From assembly GCA_029937205.1 (NCBI GenBank), contig JAPYQV010000077.1:1-9284 (forward strand): DNA of 9,284 nt, in the 5' to 3' direction. The notes below the pieces were generated by a model that did not search any database, had not been told where the DNA came from, and saw only the letters and a list, made by a program, of their open reading frames with translations. The stretch is from Alphaproteobacteria bacterium (GTDB taxonomy: Bacteria; Pseudomonadota; Alphaproteobacteria; UBA828). This document shows positions 1 to 6,395 of the stretch, one piece after another (within the stretch, counting starts at the first letter, position 1; each line of letters opens with the position of its first letter). The translations under genes and the position numbers were made by a program.

Positions 1-185
1 ACCTCACCGTGGTCGATCAACTCGGCATGGTCCTCACCGGCGGCAAGACCGACACCACCGACGGCATCAGCGAAGACGAGCTGTCCGCCCTCGAGCGCAA
101 GGCGCTGATGACCCTGGCCAGAAACCCTCTCACCACGGCCCGCATGGAACACATGCTGGACACCGGCAAGCCGCTCAGAAACTAA
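1..185 (+). CDS. 3-hydroxyacyl-CoA dehydrogenase (FadB/FadJ-like), C-terminal fragment
   Basis: Only the last 60 residues are present, read in frame from position 3 to the TAA at 183-185; the gene continues off the left edge. The tail has an acidic and leucine-rich helix, then 'ALMTLARNPLTTARMEHML' and ends 'GKPLRN'. From memory, this ending is typical of bacterial multifunctional enoyl-CoA hydratase/3-hydroxyacyl-CoA dehydrogenases of the FadB/FadJ type, which carry out the second and third steps of fatty-acid beta-oxidation in the cytoplasm. The acyl-CoA dehydrogenase gene, encoding the first step, starts 18 nt downstream on the same strand, which supports the call and suggests one operon. 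The catalytic domains lie outside the window, so the exact subfamily cannot be fixed. Confidence 0.75.
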   Translation, partial: LTVVDQLGMVLTGGKTDTTDGISEDELSALERKALMTLARNPLTTARMEHMLDTGKPLRN

Positions 186-203
186 GCGGCAGGAGCAAAA
201 CCT

Positions 204-1997
204 ATGCAGATCTATAAAGCGCCCTTGCGCGACATGCGCTTCGTCCTCCACGAAATGCTGGACGCCGAGCAACTGAGCAAGCTGCCGGGCTATGAAGACG
301 CCACGGCGGAAACCATCGACGCCATCATCGAGGAAGGCGCCAAATTCTGCGAGGACAAGTTGTTGCCGCTCAACCGCATCGGCGATGAGGAAGGCTGCAC
401 CTATGAGAATGGCGTGGTGCGTACGCCGACGGGCTTCAAGCAGGCCTATGACGATTTTGTCGGCGCCGGCTGGCAATCGATCTCGTCCGATCCGAAATAT
501 GGCGGCCAGGGCCTACCGGCACTGATGAATTTCGTCATTGAGGAGATGGTGTGCTCGACCAACCTCGCCTTCGGCGTCTACCCGCTATTGTCGAGGGGCG
601 CTGCTGCACTGATCGAAGCCCATGGCAACGACGCCATCAAAGACACGTACCTGCCGCATCTGACGGATGGCTCATGGAGCGGCACCATGTGCCTCACCGA
701 GAGCCACTGCGGCACCGATCTCGGCCTCATTCGCACCAAAGCGGTGCCCGGCGAAAACGGCGCCTACCGCATCAGCGGCAGCAAGATGTTTATCTCCGCC
801 GGCGAACATGATCTTGTCGACAATATTATTCACCTGGTTTTAGCCAGACTGCCGGACGCGCCGGAAGGCGTGCGCGGCATCTCGCTTTTCCTGGTGCCAA
901 AGGTCAATGTCAAAGCGGATGGCGAATTGGGCCCGCGCAACGGCGTCTCGTGCGGCTCGATCGAGAAGAAGATGGGCATTCACGGCTCGGCCACCTGTGT
1001 GCTTAATTTCGATGACGCCGAAGGCTTTCTCATCGGCGAGGCCCATAAGGGTCTCCGTTGCATGTTCACCATGATGAACGGCGCCCGCCTCGGCGTCGGC
1101 ATGCAGGGCTTGGCGCTCGGCGAGACCGCCTACCAATCAGCCACCGCCTACGCCAAGGAACGGCGCTCGGGCAAGAGCCTGGCCAAGGGCGCTGAGAGCG
1201 GCGAGAACGCAGATCCCATCATCGTTCATCCCGACGTGCGCAATATGCTGCTGACGGTGCGCGCCTATAATGAGGGCACCCGCGCGCTGGCCTATTGGAC
1301 GGCGCTCAATCTCGATATCTCAACCAAGCATCCCGACGCCGACGTGCGCCGCGACGCTGACGAGTTGGTGCAACTGATGACGCCGATCATCAAGGCATTC
1401 ATGACCGACCGTGGCTTCGAAGCGGCCAATCTGGCGGTCCAGGTGCATGGCGGGCACGGCTATATCGCCGAGCACGGCATGGAGCAATTGGTGCGCGATG
1501 CGCGCATCGCGCAGCTTTATGAAGGCACCAACGGCATTCAGGCGCTCGATCTGGTCGGGCGCAAGCTCGGCATGAAGACCGGGCGGCTGTTGCGTCATTT
1601 CTTCCATCCGGCAACCGCCTTTGTTGAAGAACATCAGGACGATGAAGCGCTGAAAGAGCTCGTTCTGCCGCTCGCCAAGGCGCTCGGCAAACTGCAACAG
1701 GCGACCCTGGTGATCGCCCAGAAAGGCCTCGGCGACCCTGAGGAGGCCGCCGCCGTCGCCACCGATTATCTCAAGATGTTCGGCCTCGTGGCGATCGGCT
1801 ATATGTGGGTATTGATGGCGGAAAAGGCGGCGAAGAAATTGAACGGCGATGCCGGTGATGATGCGCGCTACTACGCCAACAAACTCAAGACGGCGCGCTT
1901 TTACATGTACAAGCTGCTGCCCGAATCGGCGTCTCTGTTCCTCCGCATCATGACTGGCAAGGCCGCCATGGCGCAATTCGACGAGGATGATTTTTAG
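204..1997 (+). CDS. Acyl-CoA dehydrogenase, long FadE type with extra C-terminal domain
   Basis: This 597-residue flavoenzyme should oxidise acyl-CoA to trans-2-enoyl-CoA, passing electrons to electron-transfer flavoprotein. A short N-terminal segment ('MQIYKAPLRDMRFVL') resembles the acyl-CoA dehydrogenase N-terminal extension family. The helical N domain follows, then the beta domain with 'MCLTESHCGTDLG' at about residues 162-174, 'GISLFLVPK' and 'GIHGSATC'. The C-terminal helical domain carries 'QVHGGHGYIAEHG' and 'LYEGTNGIQALDLVGRKL', where Glu440 is the expected catalytic base. About 130 further residues form the extra C-terminal domain of the long (about 590-600 residue) subfamily. AGGAG at 191-195 sits 8 nt before the ATG. 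DmdC-type methylmercaptopropionyl-CoA dehydrogenases belong to the same broad subfamily, so substrate chain length or type is not settled; the adjacent FadB-like gene favours fatty-acid beta-oxidation. Confidence 0.93.
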   Translation: MQIYKAPLRDMRFVLHEMLDAEQLSKLPGYEDATAETIDAIIEEGAKFCEDKLLPLNRIGDEEGCTYENGVVRTPTGFKQAYDDFVGAGWQSISSDPKYGGQGLPALMNFVIEEMVCSTNLAFGVYPLLSRGAAALIEAHGNDAIKDTYLPHLTDGSWSGTMCLTESHCGTDLGLIRTKAVPGENGAYRISGSKMFISAGEHDLVDNIIHLVLARLPDAPEGVRGISLFLVPKVNVKADGELGPRNGVSCGSIEKKMGIHGSATCVLNFDDAEGFLIGEAHKGLRCMFTMMNGARLGVGMQGLALGETAYQSATAYAKERRSGKSLAKGAESGENADPIIVHPDVRNMLLTVRAYNEGTRALAYWTALNLDISTKHPDADVRRDADELVQLMTPIIKAFMTDRGFEAANLAVQVHGGHGYIAEHGMEQLVRDARIAQLYEGTNGIQALDLVGRKLGMKTGRLLRHFFHPATAFVEEHQDDEALKELVLPLAKALGKLQQATLVIAQKGLGDPEEAAAVATDYLKMFGLVAIGYMWVLMAEKAAKKLNGDAGDDARYYANKLKTARFYMYKLLPESASLFLRIMTGKAAMAQFDEDDF

Positions 1998-1999
1998 GG

Positions 2000-2204
2000 T
2001 TAGTGGGCGCTGACCGGCTCCAGGCCGTATTGCCGCGCTGCGGCGAAGGCAACTTCACGCTCGTCGGCAACGCCTCTCGCTATCGACAATCACATAGCGC
2101 AGCTTGCCCTCCCACGGGCGGCGGTCGATAAAGACGATATTGGATTCACCCAACTCGGCCAGGGTTTCAGCCAAATCCAAAGGGTGGTCCGCTTTGATAT
2201 TCAT
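2000..2204 (-). pseudogene. DUF1150-type small protein gene, frameshifted
   Basis: The gene starts at the ATG (2202-2204) that overlaps the hsp20 stop as ATGA, with GGAGG at 2210-2214 placed 5 nt upstream. The first frame reads 49 codons (MNIKADHPLDLAETLAELGE..., then NIVFIDRR and LRYVIVDSE) and stops at 2055-2057. The continuation lies in another frame: 'GVADEREVAFAAARQYGLEP' then VSAH and a TAA at 2000-2002. The two halves together match my memory of the small alphaproteobacterial DUF1150 family, which often follows hsp20 and ends in a PVSVH-like tail. The break lies in a GAGAG run (minus strand) near 2074-2079. Loss of one GA unit or gain of one base would both give this shift; the restored product would be 67-68 residues. 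Function is unknown; the coupling suggests a partner of the small heat-shock protein. A sequencing error is a real alternative to a true mutation. The TAA is 2 nt from the acyl-CoA dehydrogenase stop, so the two genes are tightly convergent. Confidence 0.72.
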
Positions 2205-2686
2205 ACTGACCTCCGCCCTGATCCCCGGTGGGTTTGCGGCGCCTCATAAAGTTGCCGCTTCTCGCCGCTTTTTGCCGTCCGGCGCTGAATTTCCACCGTG
2301 CGCACGGATTGCGCCGGCTCGGGCCGTACCAAATCGATATTAAGCAGCCCGTTGTCGAGGGTCGCGCCATCCACCTCGATGCTCTCGGCGAGCAGGAAGG
2401 TACGATGGAAGCGCCGCGCCGCGATGCCGCGATGCAGATAGACGGCATCGGGATCGTCCTGCTGGCGACCCTGAATATGCAATTGATTCTGTTCCACCGT
2501 TACCGACAATTCTTCCTCGGTGAAGCCGGCAACGGCCAAACTGATGCGCAAGCGGTCGCCATCCGTCTGCAACACGTTATAGGGGGGATAGCCGTCGCCG
2601 GAGCTTTTCGAAACGCGCTCAAGAATCTGTTCGAGATGATCGAATCCGAGCAAAAGCGGGCTGTTAAACGGCGATAATCTTGTCAT
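2201..2686 (-). CDS. Hsp20 / alpha-crystallin family small heat-shock protein (IbpA-like)
   Basis: This 161-residue cytoplasmic holdase chaperone would bind unfolding proteins during heat stress. The N-terminal arm 'MTRLSPFNSPLLLGFDHLEQ' is the usual start of proteobacterial class A small Hsps. The alpha-crystallin domain spans about residues 34-123, with 'YPPYNV', 'LAVAGFTEEELSVTVE', 'YLHRGIAARRF' and the 'GLLNIDLVRPEP' strand. A V-E-I motif (residues 131-133) fits the C-terminal I/V-x-I oligomerisation motif, followed by a basic tail. I chose the ATG at 2684-2686 because AGGAG (2695-2699) lies 8 nt upstream; an in-frame GTG at 2693-2695 sits inside that Shine-Dalgarno sequence. The gene is divergent from the secreted repeat protein gene and coupled by ATGA to the DUF1150-type gene. 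Heat control is suggested by a sigma32-like promoter and an SD-masking hairpin, described separately. Confidence 0.93.
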   Translation of the reverse strand: MTRLSPFNSPLLLGFDHLEQILERVSKSSGDGYPPYNVLQTDGDRLRISLAVAGFTEEELSVTVEQNQLHIQGRQQDDPDAVYLHRGIAARRFHRTFLLAESIEVDGATLDNGLLNIDLVRPEPAQSVRTVEIQRRTAKSGEKRQLYEAPQTHRGSGRRSV

Positions 2687-2693
2687 CGTCGGC

Positions 2694-2795
2694 ACTCCTC
2701 CTCTCGAGCGAGTATTTCGACGACGAGGCCTTATAAAAACGGCATATGCCGCAACCTCACCACAGTTCGGCCCGTGCTATCGGCACCGCCTGCCC
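2694..2795 (-). promoter_or_regulatory. ROSE-like RNA thermometer leader of hsp20
   Basis: On the minus strand the hairpin at 2713-2694 pairs ACTC(G)CTC with GAG-GAGT across a 5-nt loop. The 3' arm contains the AGGAGGAG Shine-Dalgarno of hsp20. The 5' arm contains TCGCT, matching the U(U/C)GCU consensus of ROSE thermometers. A single unpaired G (2709) interrupts an otherwise perfect 7-bp helix, as in known ROSE elements. Upstream in the leader are two further small hairpins: GTGC-CGATA-GCAC (2773-2785) and CGGC-ATAT-GCCG (2740-2751). The inferred leader of about 109 nt is close to the usual ROSE length. Pairing is read directly from sequence; temperature response is inferred. Confidence 0.6.
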
Positions 2796-2800
2796 CGCTA

Positions 2801-2828
2801 ATATGGGTATTCACCGGCCTTATTCAAT
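2801..2828 (-). promoter_or_regulatory. sigma32 (RpoH)-like heat-shock promoter for hsp20
   Basis: On the minus strand ATTGAA (2823-2828) is separated by 14 nt from ACCCATAT (2801-2808). This resembles the RpoH consensus CTTGAA-N(13-17)-CCCCATnT, with 5 of 6 and 7 of 8 matches. Transcription would begin near 2795, about 109 nt before the hsp20 ATG. The -35 lies immediately beside the alternative ATG (2829) of the divergent gene. No start site has been mapped. Confidence 0.55.
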
Positions 2829-2873
2829 ATGCCGACGGGCTGCCTGCGGCTATTATCGCTTGTGGAGAAAAAA

Positions 2874-4628
2874 TTGAGACGAATCGATTGCGGTTGGCAC
2901 CACCTGCAGAGCGTGGCGGCTTTGGTCTGCGCGCTGCTGATATTTGCCGCCGGCGCGAACAGCGCGGGCGCCACCGCACGGCCCGGCCCGCACGTTACCA
3001 ATCCCCTTCTCGTTGCCACCGCCCTCGGCGAGACGGATATCGATGCCGAAACCCAGACCGGGCGCTACAGCCTGCTGGTGCGCCAGATTCAGCTCCGCCT
3101 GGCTGAAATTGGCGTCTATGGTGGGCGCATCGGCGGCGTCATGTCGGCCGAAACCGCCGAAGCAATCCGCACCTTCCAGCGCTTCGCCAATTTGCCGGTC
3201 GATGGCAAACCAAGCCACGAGTTGCTCGAAGTCCTGACTTCTGCCGCCGGCGAAGCGCAACATCTGCTGCTCCGCCTCGACCAGGCGCAACAGGACCAGA
3301 TTGCGCAAGCGCGCAACGACCTCGAACAGGCCTTCGGCCCGGACTGGGCGCAACAGGCACGCGCCGTTGTGGTTGGCGCCAAACCGGATTTAGAGGCTCT
3401 CAAGGCGCGTGCCAAAAGCTGCTATCAAACGCCCGAACCGGCCTGTTTGATTGTCGAAGCCGAACACGCTGCGGAAAGCGTGGAAAAAGACAATCTCCGC
3501 GATTGGGCGCTGAGCGACGTGATCCAGGCCCAGGCACGTATCGGCCAGGCCGATCAGGCGCTGCGTGTTGCACGGGTGATCAGCGACCCGCGCTCCGTGA
3601 TTGCCGCGTTGAGCGGTATCGCGGTGTCGCTCGCCCGCGCGGGGCGCGTCGAAGAGGCTTTGGCGGCGGCCCAGCAAGTACCCGATGCGAAGCTCCGGGA
3701 CAAGGCGCTCCGTGCCGTGGCGGAAGGCCAATTGGCCGCCGGCCGGCCGGATTTCGCCGAAGTGACGGTATCGCTGATCGAAGCACCGCACGAGCGCCTG
3801 CCCACCTTGGTTGCCACTGCGCACGCCTATCTGGCGCACGGTTACGGCGACGTGGCGCATGGCCTCGCCATGGAGGCCGAGCGGCTCGCCGACAGCATCA
3901 CGGCGGAGCTTTTCCGCGAATGGGCGCTCAGTGAAATGGCCTCCCTGATGGCCGCCGTCGGCGAAGGCGCCAAAGCCAATATGATGATTGCCCGCATCGG
4001 CTCGGCCAAAAACCGCGTGCAGGCGCTGTGCGACATCGTCATTGTCGAACTGCGCTCCGGGCGCGAGACGCGCGCGCGACAGACATTGGAAATCGCCGAA
4101 TCCACCATGAAGGCGATCTCCCGTCCGGAAGAGCGCCAGCAGGCGCGCGCCTGCCTTGCCGCATCCCATGCCGCGCTGATGGAGTTCGACAAGGCGCTGA
4201 AGCAGGCGCGTGGAATCGAGTTCGGCTATATGCATTCCTTCGTGCTCAGCCGTATCGTGCTTGCCATGGCGCGCAACCATCAGATGGTGGAAGCGCTGCG
4301 CTTGGTCGATTCCGTTCAAGACATGAAATTGCGCATCAATACCTATGTGACACTGAGCCGCATCGCCCGCCAGGGCGGTGACGACGACGGCGCCGCCCGC
4401 CTCGGCAACCAGGCCATCGCCCTGGCGCGCGACCTGAGCAACCCGCTCGACAAGGCCTTCGTGCTGGCCGATCTGGCAACCGCGCAAGCGGCGGGCGGGG
4501 ACGGTGCCGCCGGGCGCGCAACGCTCAGCGAAGCGGTTGGCGTTGCAGCCAAGATTGCCGACCCATGGGCGCGCGCCCGGGCGCTCAGCAAGGCGGCGAG
4601 CGCCTTAGTCGTAATCAATGGAATCTGA
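2874..4628 (+). CDS. Secreted peptidoglycan-binding and helical-repeat (TPR-like) protein
   Basis: I place the start at TTG 2874, giving 584 residues, because GGAG (2864-2867) lies 6 nt upstream and the product then begins with a good signal peptide: MRRIDCGW..., the hydrophobic stretch 'SVAALVCALLIFAAGA' and a likely cut near residue 30-35. An in-frame ATG at 2829 would add 15 residues but has no Shine-Dalgarno sequence. Residues about 66-123 ('LLVRQIQLRLAEIGVYGG' through 'AETAEAIRTFQRFANLPVDG') form a PG_binding_1-type peptidoglycan-binding domain. A Gln-rich helical linker, a Cys pair (183 and 191) and about 370 residues of degenerate 33-40-residue alpha-hairpin repeats follow, with recurring 'ALSGIAVSLARAGRVEEALA'-like units. 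No catalytic domain is visible. The product is probably a periplasmic, wall-associated scaffold or adaptor; its partners are unknown. Its last 11 nt overlap the transporter gene. Confidence 0.75.
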   Translation: MRRIDCGWHHLQSVAALVCALLIFAAGANSAGATARPGPHVTNPLLVATALGETDIDAETQTGRYSLLVRQIQLRLAEIGVYGGRIGGVMSAETAEAIRTFQRFANLPVDGKPSHELLEVLTSAAGEAQHLLLRLDQAQQDQIAQARNDLEQAFGPDWAQQARAVVVGAKPDLEALKARAKSCYQTPEPACLIVEAEHAAESVEKDNLRDWALSDVIQAQARIGQADQALRVARVISDPRSVIAALSGIAVSLARAGRVEEALAAAQQVPDAKLRDKALRAVAEGQLAAGRPDFAEVTVSLIEAPHERLPTLVATAHAYLAHGYGDVAHGLAMEAERLADSITAELFREWALSEMASLMAAVGEGAKANMMIARIGSAKNRVQALCDIVIVELRSGRETRARQTLEIAESTMKAISRPEERQQARACLAASHAALMEFDKALKQARGIEFGYMHSFVLSRIVLAMARNHQMVEALRLVDSVQDMKLRINTYVTLSRIARQGGDDDGAARLGNQAIALARDLSNPLDKAFVLADLATAQAAGGDGAAGRATLSEAVGVAAKIADPWARARALSKAASALVVINGI

Positions 4629-4652
4629 CGGCAAAAGCCGTATGGAATCTGA
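4618..4652 (+). repeat. Direct repeat ATGGAATCTGA flanking a small hairpin
   Basis: ATGGAATCTGA occurs at 4618-4628 and again at 4642-4652, exactly 24 nt apart and in the same frame. Each copy provides a possible start codon for the transporter. The bases between form an inverted repeat, ACGGC-AAAA-GCCGT (4628-4641), a 5-bp stem with an A4 loop. The first copy also contains the TGA stop of the upstream gene. Confidence 0.85.
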
Positions 4653-5562
4653 GCGATCCGCCACAGGCACCCGCCTGTTCAGCCCGCCGATCGAAGCGGC
4701 GCTGCTGATGATTTTTGTCTGTGCCTGCTTCTCCGGCATGTCGGCGCTGATCCGCGACATGTCGAGCGAAATATCGCCGTTTGAAATCGCCTTTTTCCGC
4801 AACGCGATCGGCTTGGCGCTGCTGCTGCCGGTGATGTGGCGGATCGGCTTCAACGTCCCTAAGGGGCCGGTGCTCAAAGCCTATGGTATCCGCGCGCTGA
4901 TCGGCATCTGCGCCATGTGGGCGTGGTATTCGGCGCTTAGCTTCACCCCCCTGGCCGAAGCCATCACGCTCAATTTTACCGTCGCCTTGTGGATGATCCC
5001 GGTGGCCATTCTGCTGTTGGGCGAGAAGGTCGGCCTACGCCGCTGGGCCGCCACCATTGTCGGCTTTTGCGGCGTGCTGATCGTCATGCAACCGGGCGCG
5101 CAAACGGTCAATTTGGGCAGCCTGCTGGCCATTTTCGCGGCTCTGATGTTCGCCATTTCCATGGCCCTGGTGCGTATTCTCACGCGCACGGAGCGGCCGA
5201 TCGCCATTGTATTTTACATGAACCTGATCATGACGCCGCTGTCCTTAGGACCGGCGATCGCCTATTGGACCATGCCGAATTTGGCCCAGTGGGGTTGGCT
5301 GTTATTCATCGGCTTCCTGGCCACCATCGCTCATTTCGGCATGGCCCGCGCCCTGTCCCTGGTCGAAGCCTCGTCGATCATACCGCTCGATTTCACCCGC
5401 CTGCCGTTCGCCGCCGCCATCGGTTATTTTGCCTTTGGTGAAGTGCCCAGCGTGTGGCTCTGGCCAGGCGCCGCGCTGATCGCGGCGAGCGCCATCTATA
5501 TCGCGCGCCGCGAAGCCAAATTGCAGCGCGCCGCAACAACACCAAATGCGCTGTCGGATTAG
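4618..5562 (+). CDS. DMT-superfamily EamA-type membrane transporter
   Basis: This 314-residue inner-membrane protein has about ten hydrophobic helices in two EamA halves (about residues 24-158 and 165-296). Each half ends in the family's typical pattern: 'LGEKVGLRRWAATIVGFCGV' then LIVMQPG in the first, and 'FGEVPSVWLWPGAALIAASA' in the second. Members export or import small metabolites such as amino acids; the substrate cannot be read from sequence. The first ATG (4618) lies inside the preceding gene, whose TGA is at 4626-4628. A second in-frame ATG (4642) lies in an exact 11-bp copy of the first start region. Neither has an obvious Shine-Dalgarno sequence, so re-initiation after the upstream gene is likely. 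The family is secure, the exact start is not. Confidence 0.9.
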   Translation: MESDGKSRMESERSATGTRLFSPPIEAALLMIFVCACFSGMSALIRDMSSEISPFEIAFFRNAIGLALLLPVMWRIGFNVPKGPVLKAYGIRALIGICAMWAWYSALSFTPLAEAITLNFTVALWMIPVAILLLGEKVGLRRWAATIVGFCGVLIVMQPGAQTVNLGSLLAIFAALMFAISMALVRILTRTERPIAIVFYMNLIMTPLSLGPAIAYWTMPNLAQWGWLLFIGFLATIAHFGMARALSLVEASSIIPLDFTRLPFAAAIGYFAFGEVPSVWLWPGAALIAASAIYIARREAKLQRAATTPNALSD

Positions 5563-5592
5563 TTGGATTCTATTCACCCGCATCTGCTATGT
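5563..5592 (+). promoter_or_regulatory. Weak sigma70-like promoter candidate for the SDR gene
   Basis: TTGGAT (5563-5568) and CTATGT (5587-5592) are spaced 18 nt apart in the 61-nt gap between the transporter stop and the dehydrogenase start. The match is imperfect, particularly at -10, and the gene could equally be read through from the transporter. Confidence 0.25.
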
Positions 5593-5623
5593 AGCGGTCA
5601 AACAAATTTGAGGAGATGAAAGA

Positions 5624-6388
5624 ATGGAGATCAAAGGCCAAACGGCTTACATAACCGGCGGCGCATCGGGCCTCGGCGAGGCAACAGCGCGCACCCTCGC
5701 GGCGGCAGGTGCCACGGTCGGCGTGCTGGATATGAACGAGGAATTGGCGGGCAAAGTGGCCGGCGAGCTCGGCGGCGCGGCCGCCGTGTGCAATGTGACC
5801 GACGCGGCCAGCCACGAGGCGGCCATGGCTAGCTTACGCGACGCCATCGGCCCGGCGCGCATCTTCGTCGCCTGCGCCGGCATCGCCACCGGCGCCAAGC
5901 TGGTCAGCCGGGACGGCACGGCCACACCGCTCGAGAAACTGACCGGCGCCATTCAGGTCAATCTGATCGGCACGATAAACTCCATGCGCCTCGCCGCCGC
6001 CGACATGGCGGCATTGGATCCCCTGGAAGACGGCGAGCGCGGCATTATCGTGACCACCACCTCGATCGCCGCCTTCGAGGGACAGATCGGCCAGGGCGAT
6101 TATTCCGCCTCCAAGGGCGGCGTCGCCGCCTCGACCATCACGTTCGCGCGTGAACTGGCGCGCGAGGGCATTCGTGTTAACTGCATCTCGCCTGGCCTGA
6201 TGAATACACCGATGCTGGCCGGCCTGCCCGATGACGTGCGCGAATCGCTGGTCGCCACAACGGTGTTTCCCAAGCGCCTCGGCAATGCCGACGAATATGC
6301 CGCCCTGGCCAAGCACATGGCGGAGAATCGCTATCTCAATGGCGCGGTGATTCGCCTCGACGGCGCGCTCCGCATGGCGCCCCGATAA
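5624..6388 (+). CDS. HSD10-like short-chain dehydrogenase (3-hydroxyacyl-CoA dehydrogenase type II family)
   Basis: A 254-residue classical SDR with a Rossmann fold. The cofactor motif is TGGASGLG (residues 11-18), and Asp36 at the end of strand 2 indicates NAD(H) rather than NADP(H). The catalytic set is Ser147 (in [14 protein letters not shown]), Tyr160 and Lys164 (YSASK). The C-terminal pattern '[18 protein letters not shown]', then [18 protein letters not shown], closely follows human HSD17B10/HSD10, which oxidises short-chain 3-hydroxyacyl-CoA and steroids. That supports an acyl-CoA or related hydroxy-acid role rather than generic FabG. AGGAG (5611-5615) is 8 nt before the ATG. The zincin gene follows after 7 nt and may be co-transcribed. 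The beta-oxidation genes at the left end of the window are a loose functional link only. Substrate is inferred from family. Confidence 0.88.
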   Translation: MEIKGQTAYITGGASGLGEATARTLAAAGATVGVLDMNEELAGKVAGELGGAAAVCNVTDAASHEAAMASLRDAIGPARIFVACAGIATGAKLVSRDGTATPLEKLTGAIQVNLIGTINSMRLAAADMAALDPLEDGERGIIVTTTSIAAFEGQIGQGDYSASKGGVAASTITFARELAREGIRVNCISPGLMNTPMLAGLPDDVRESLVATTVFPKRLGNADEYAALAKHMAENRYLNGAVIRLDGALRMAPR

Positions 6389-6395
6389 CCGACGC

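Noticed and set aside
1320..1976. 218-codon open frame on the minus strand within the acyl-CoA dehydrogenase gene
   Set aside because: It is opposite a highly conserved coding region, and its product shows no family features.
2055..2204. Programmed frameshifting in the DUF1150-type gene
   Set aside because: No heptameric slippery sequence or downstream stimulatory structure is evident, and the family is normally encoded in one frame; mutation or sequencing error is simpler.
2228..2677. 149-codon plus-strand open frame opposite hsp20
   Set aside because: Fully covered by the clear alpha-crystallin gene; no own ribosome site or motif.
2693..2695. GTG start for hsp20
   Set aside because: It lies within the AGGAGGAG ribosome-binding sequence; the ATG at 2684-2686 has correct spacing and matches the family N-terminus.
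3390..4487. 365-codon open frame on the minus strand opposite the solenoid protein gene
   Set aside because: Rich in His, Arg, Gln and Gly with no recognisable motif, as expected for the complement of a GC-rich gene; the plus-strand frame has clear domains and a signal peptide.
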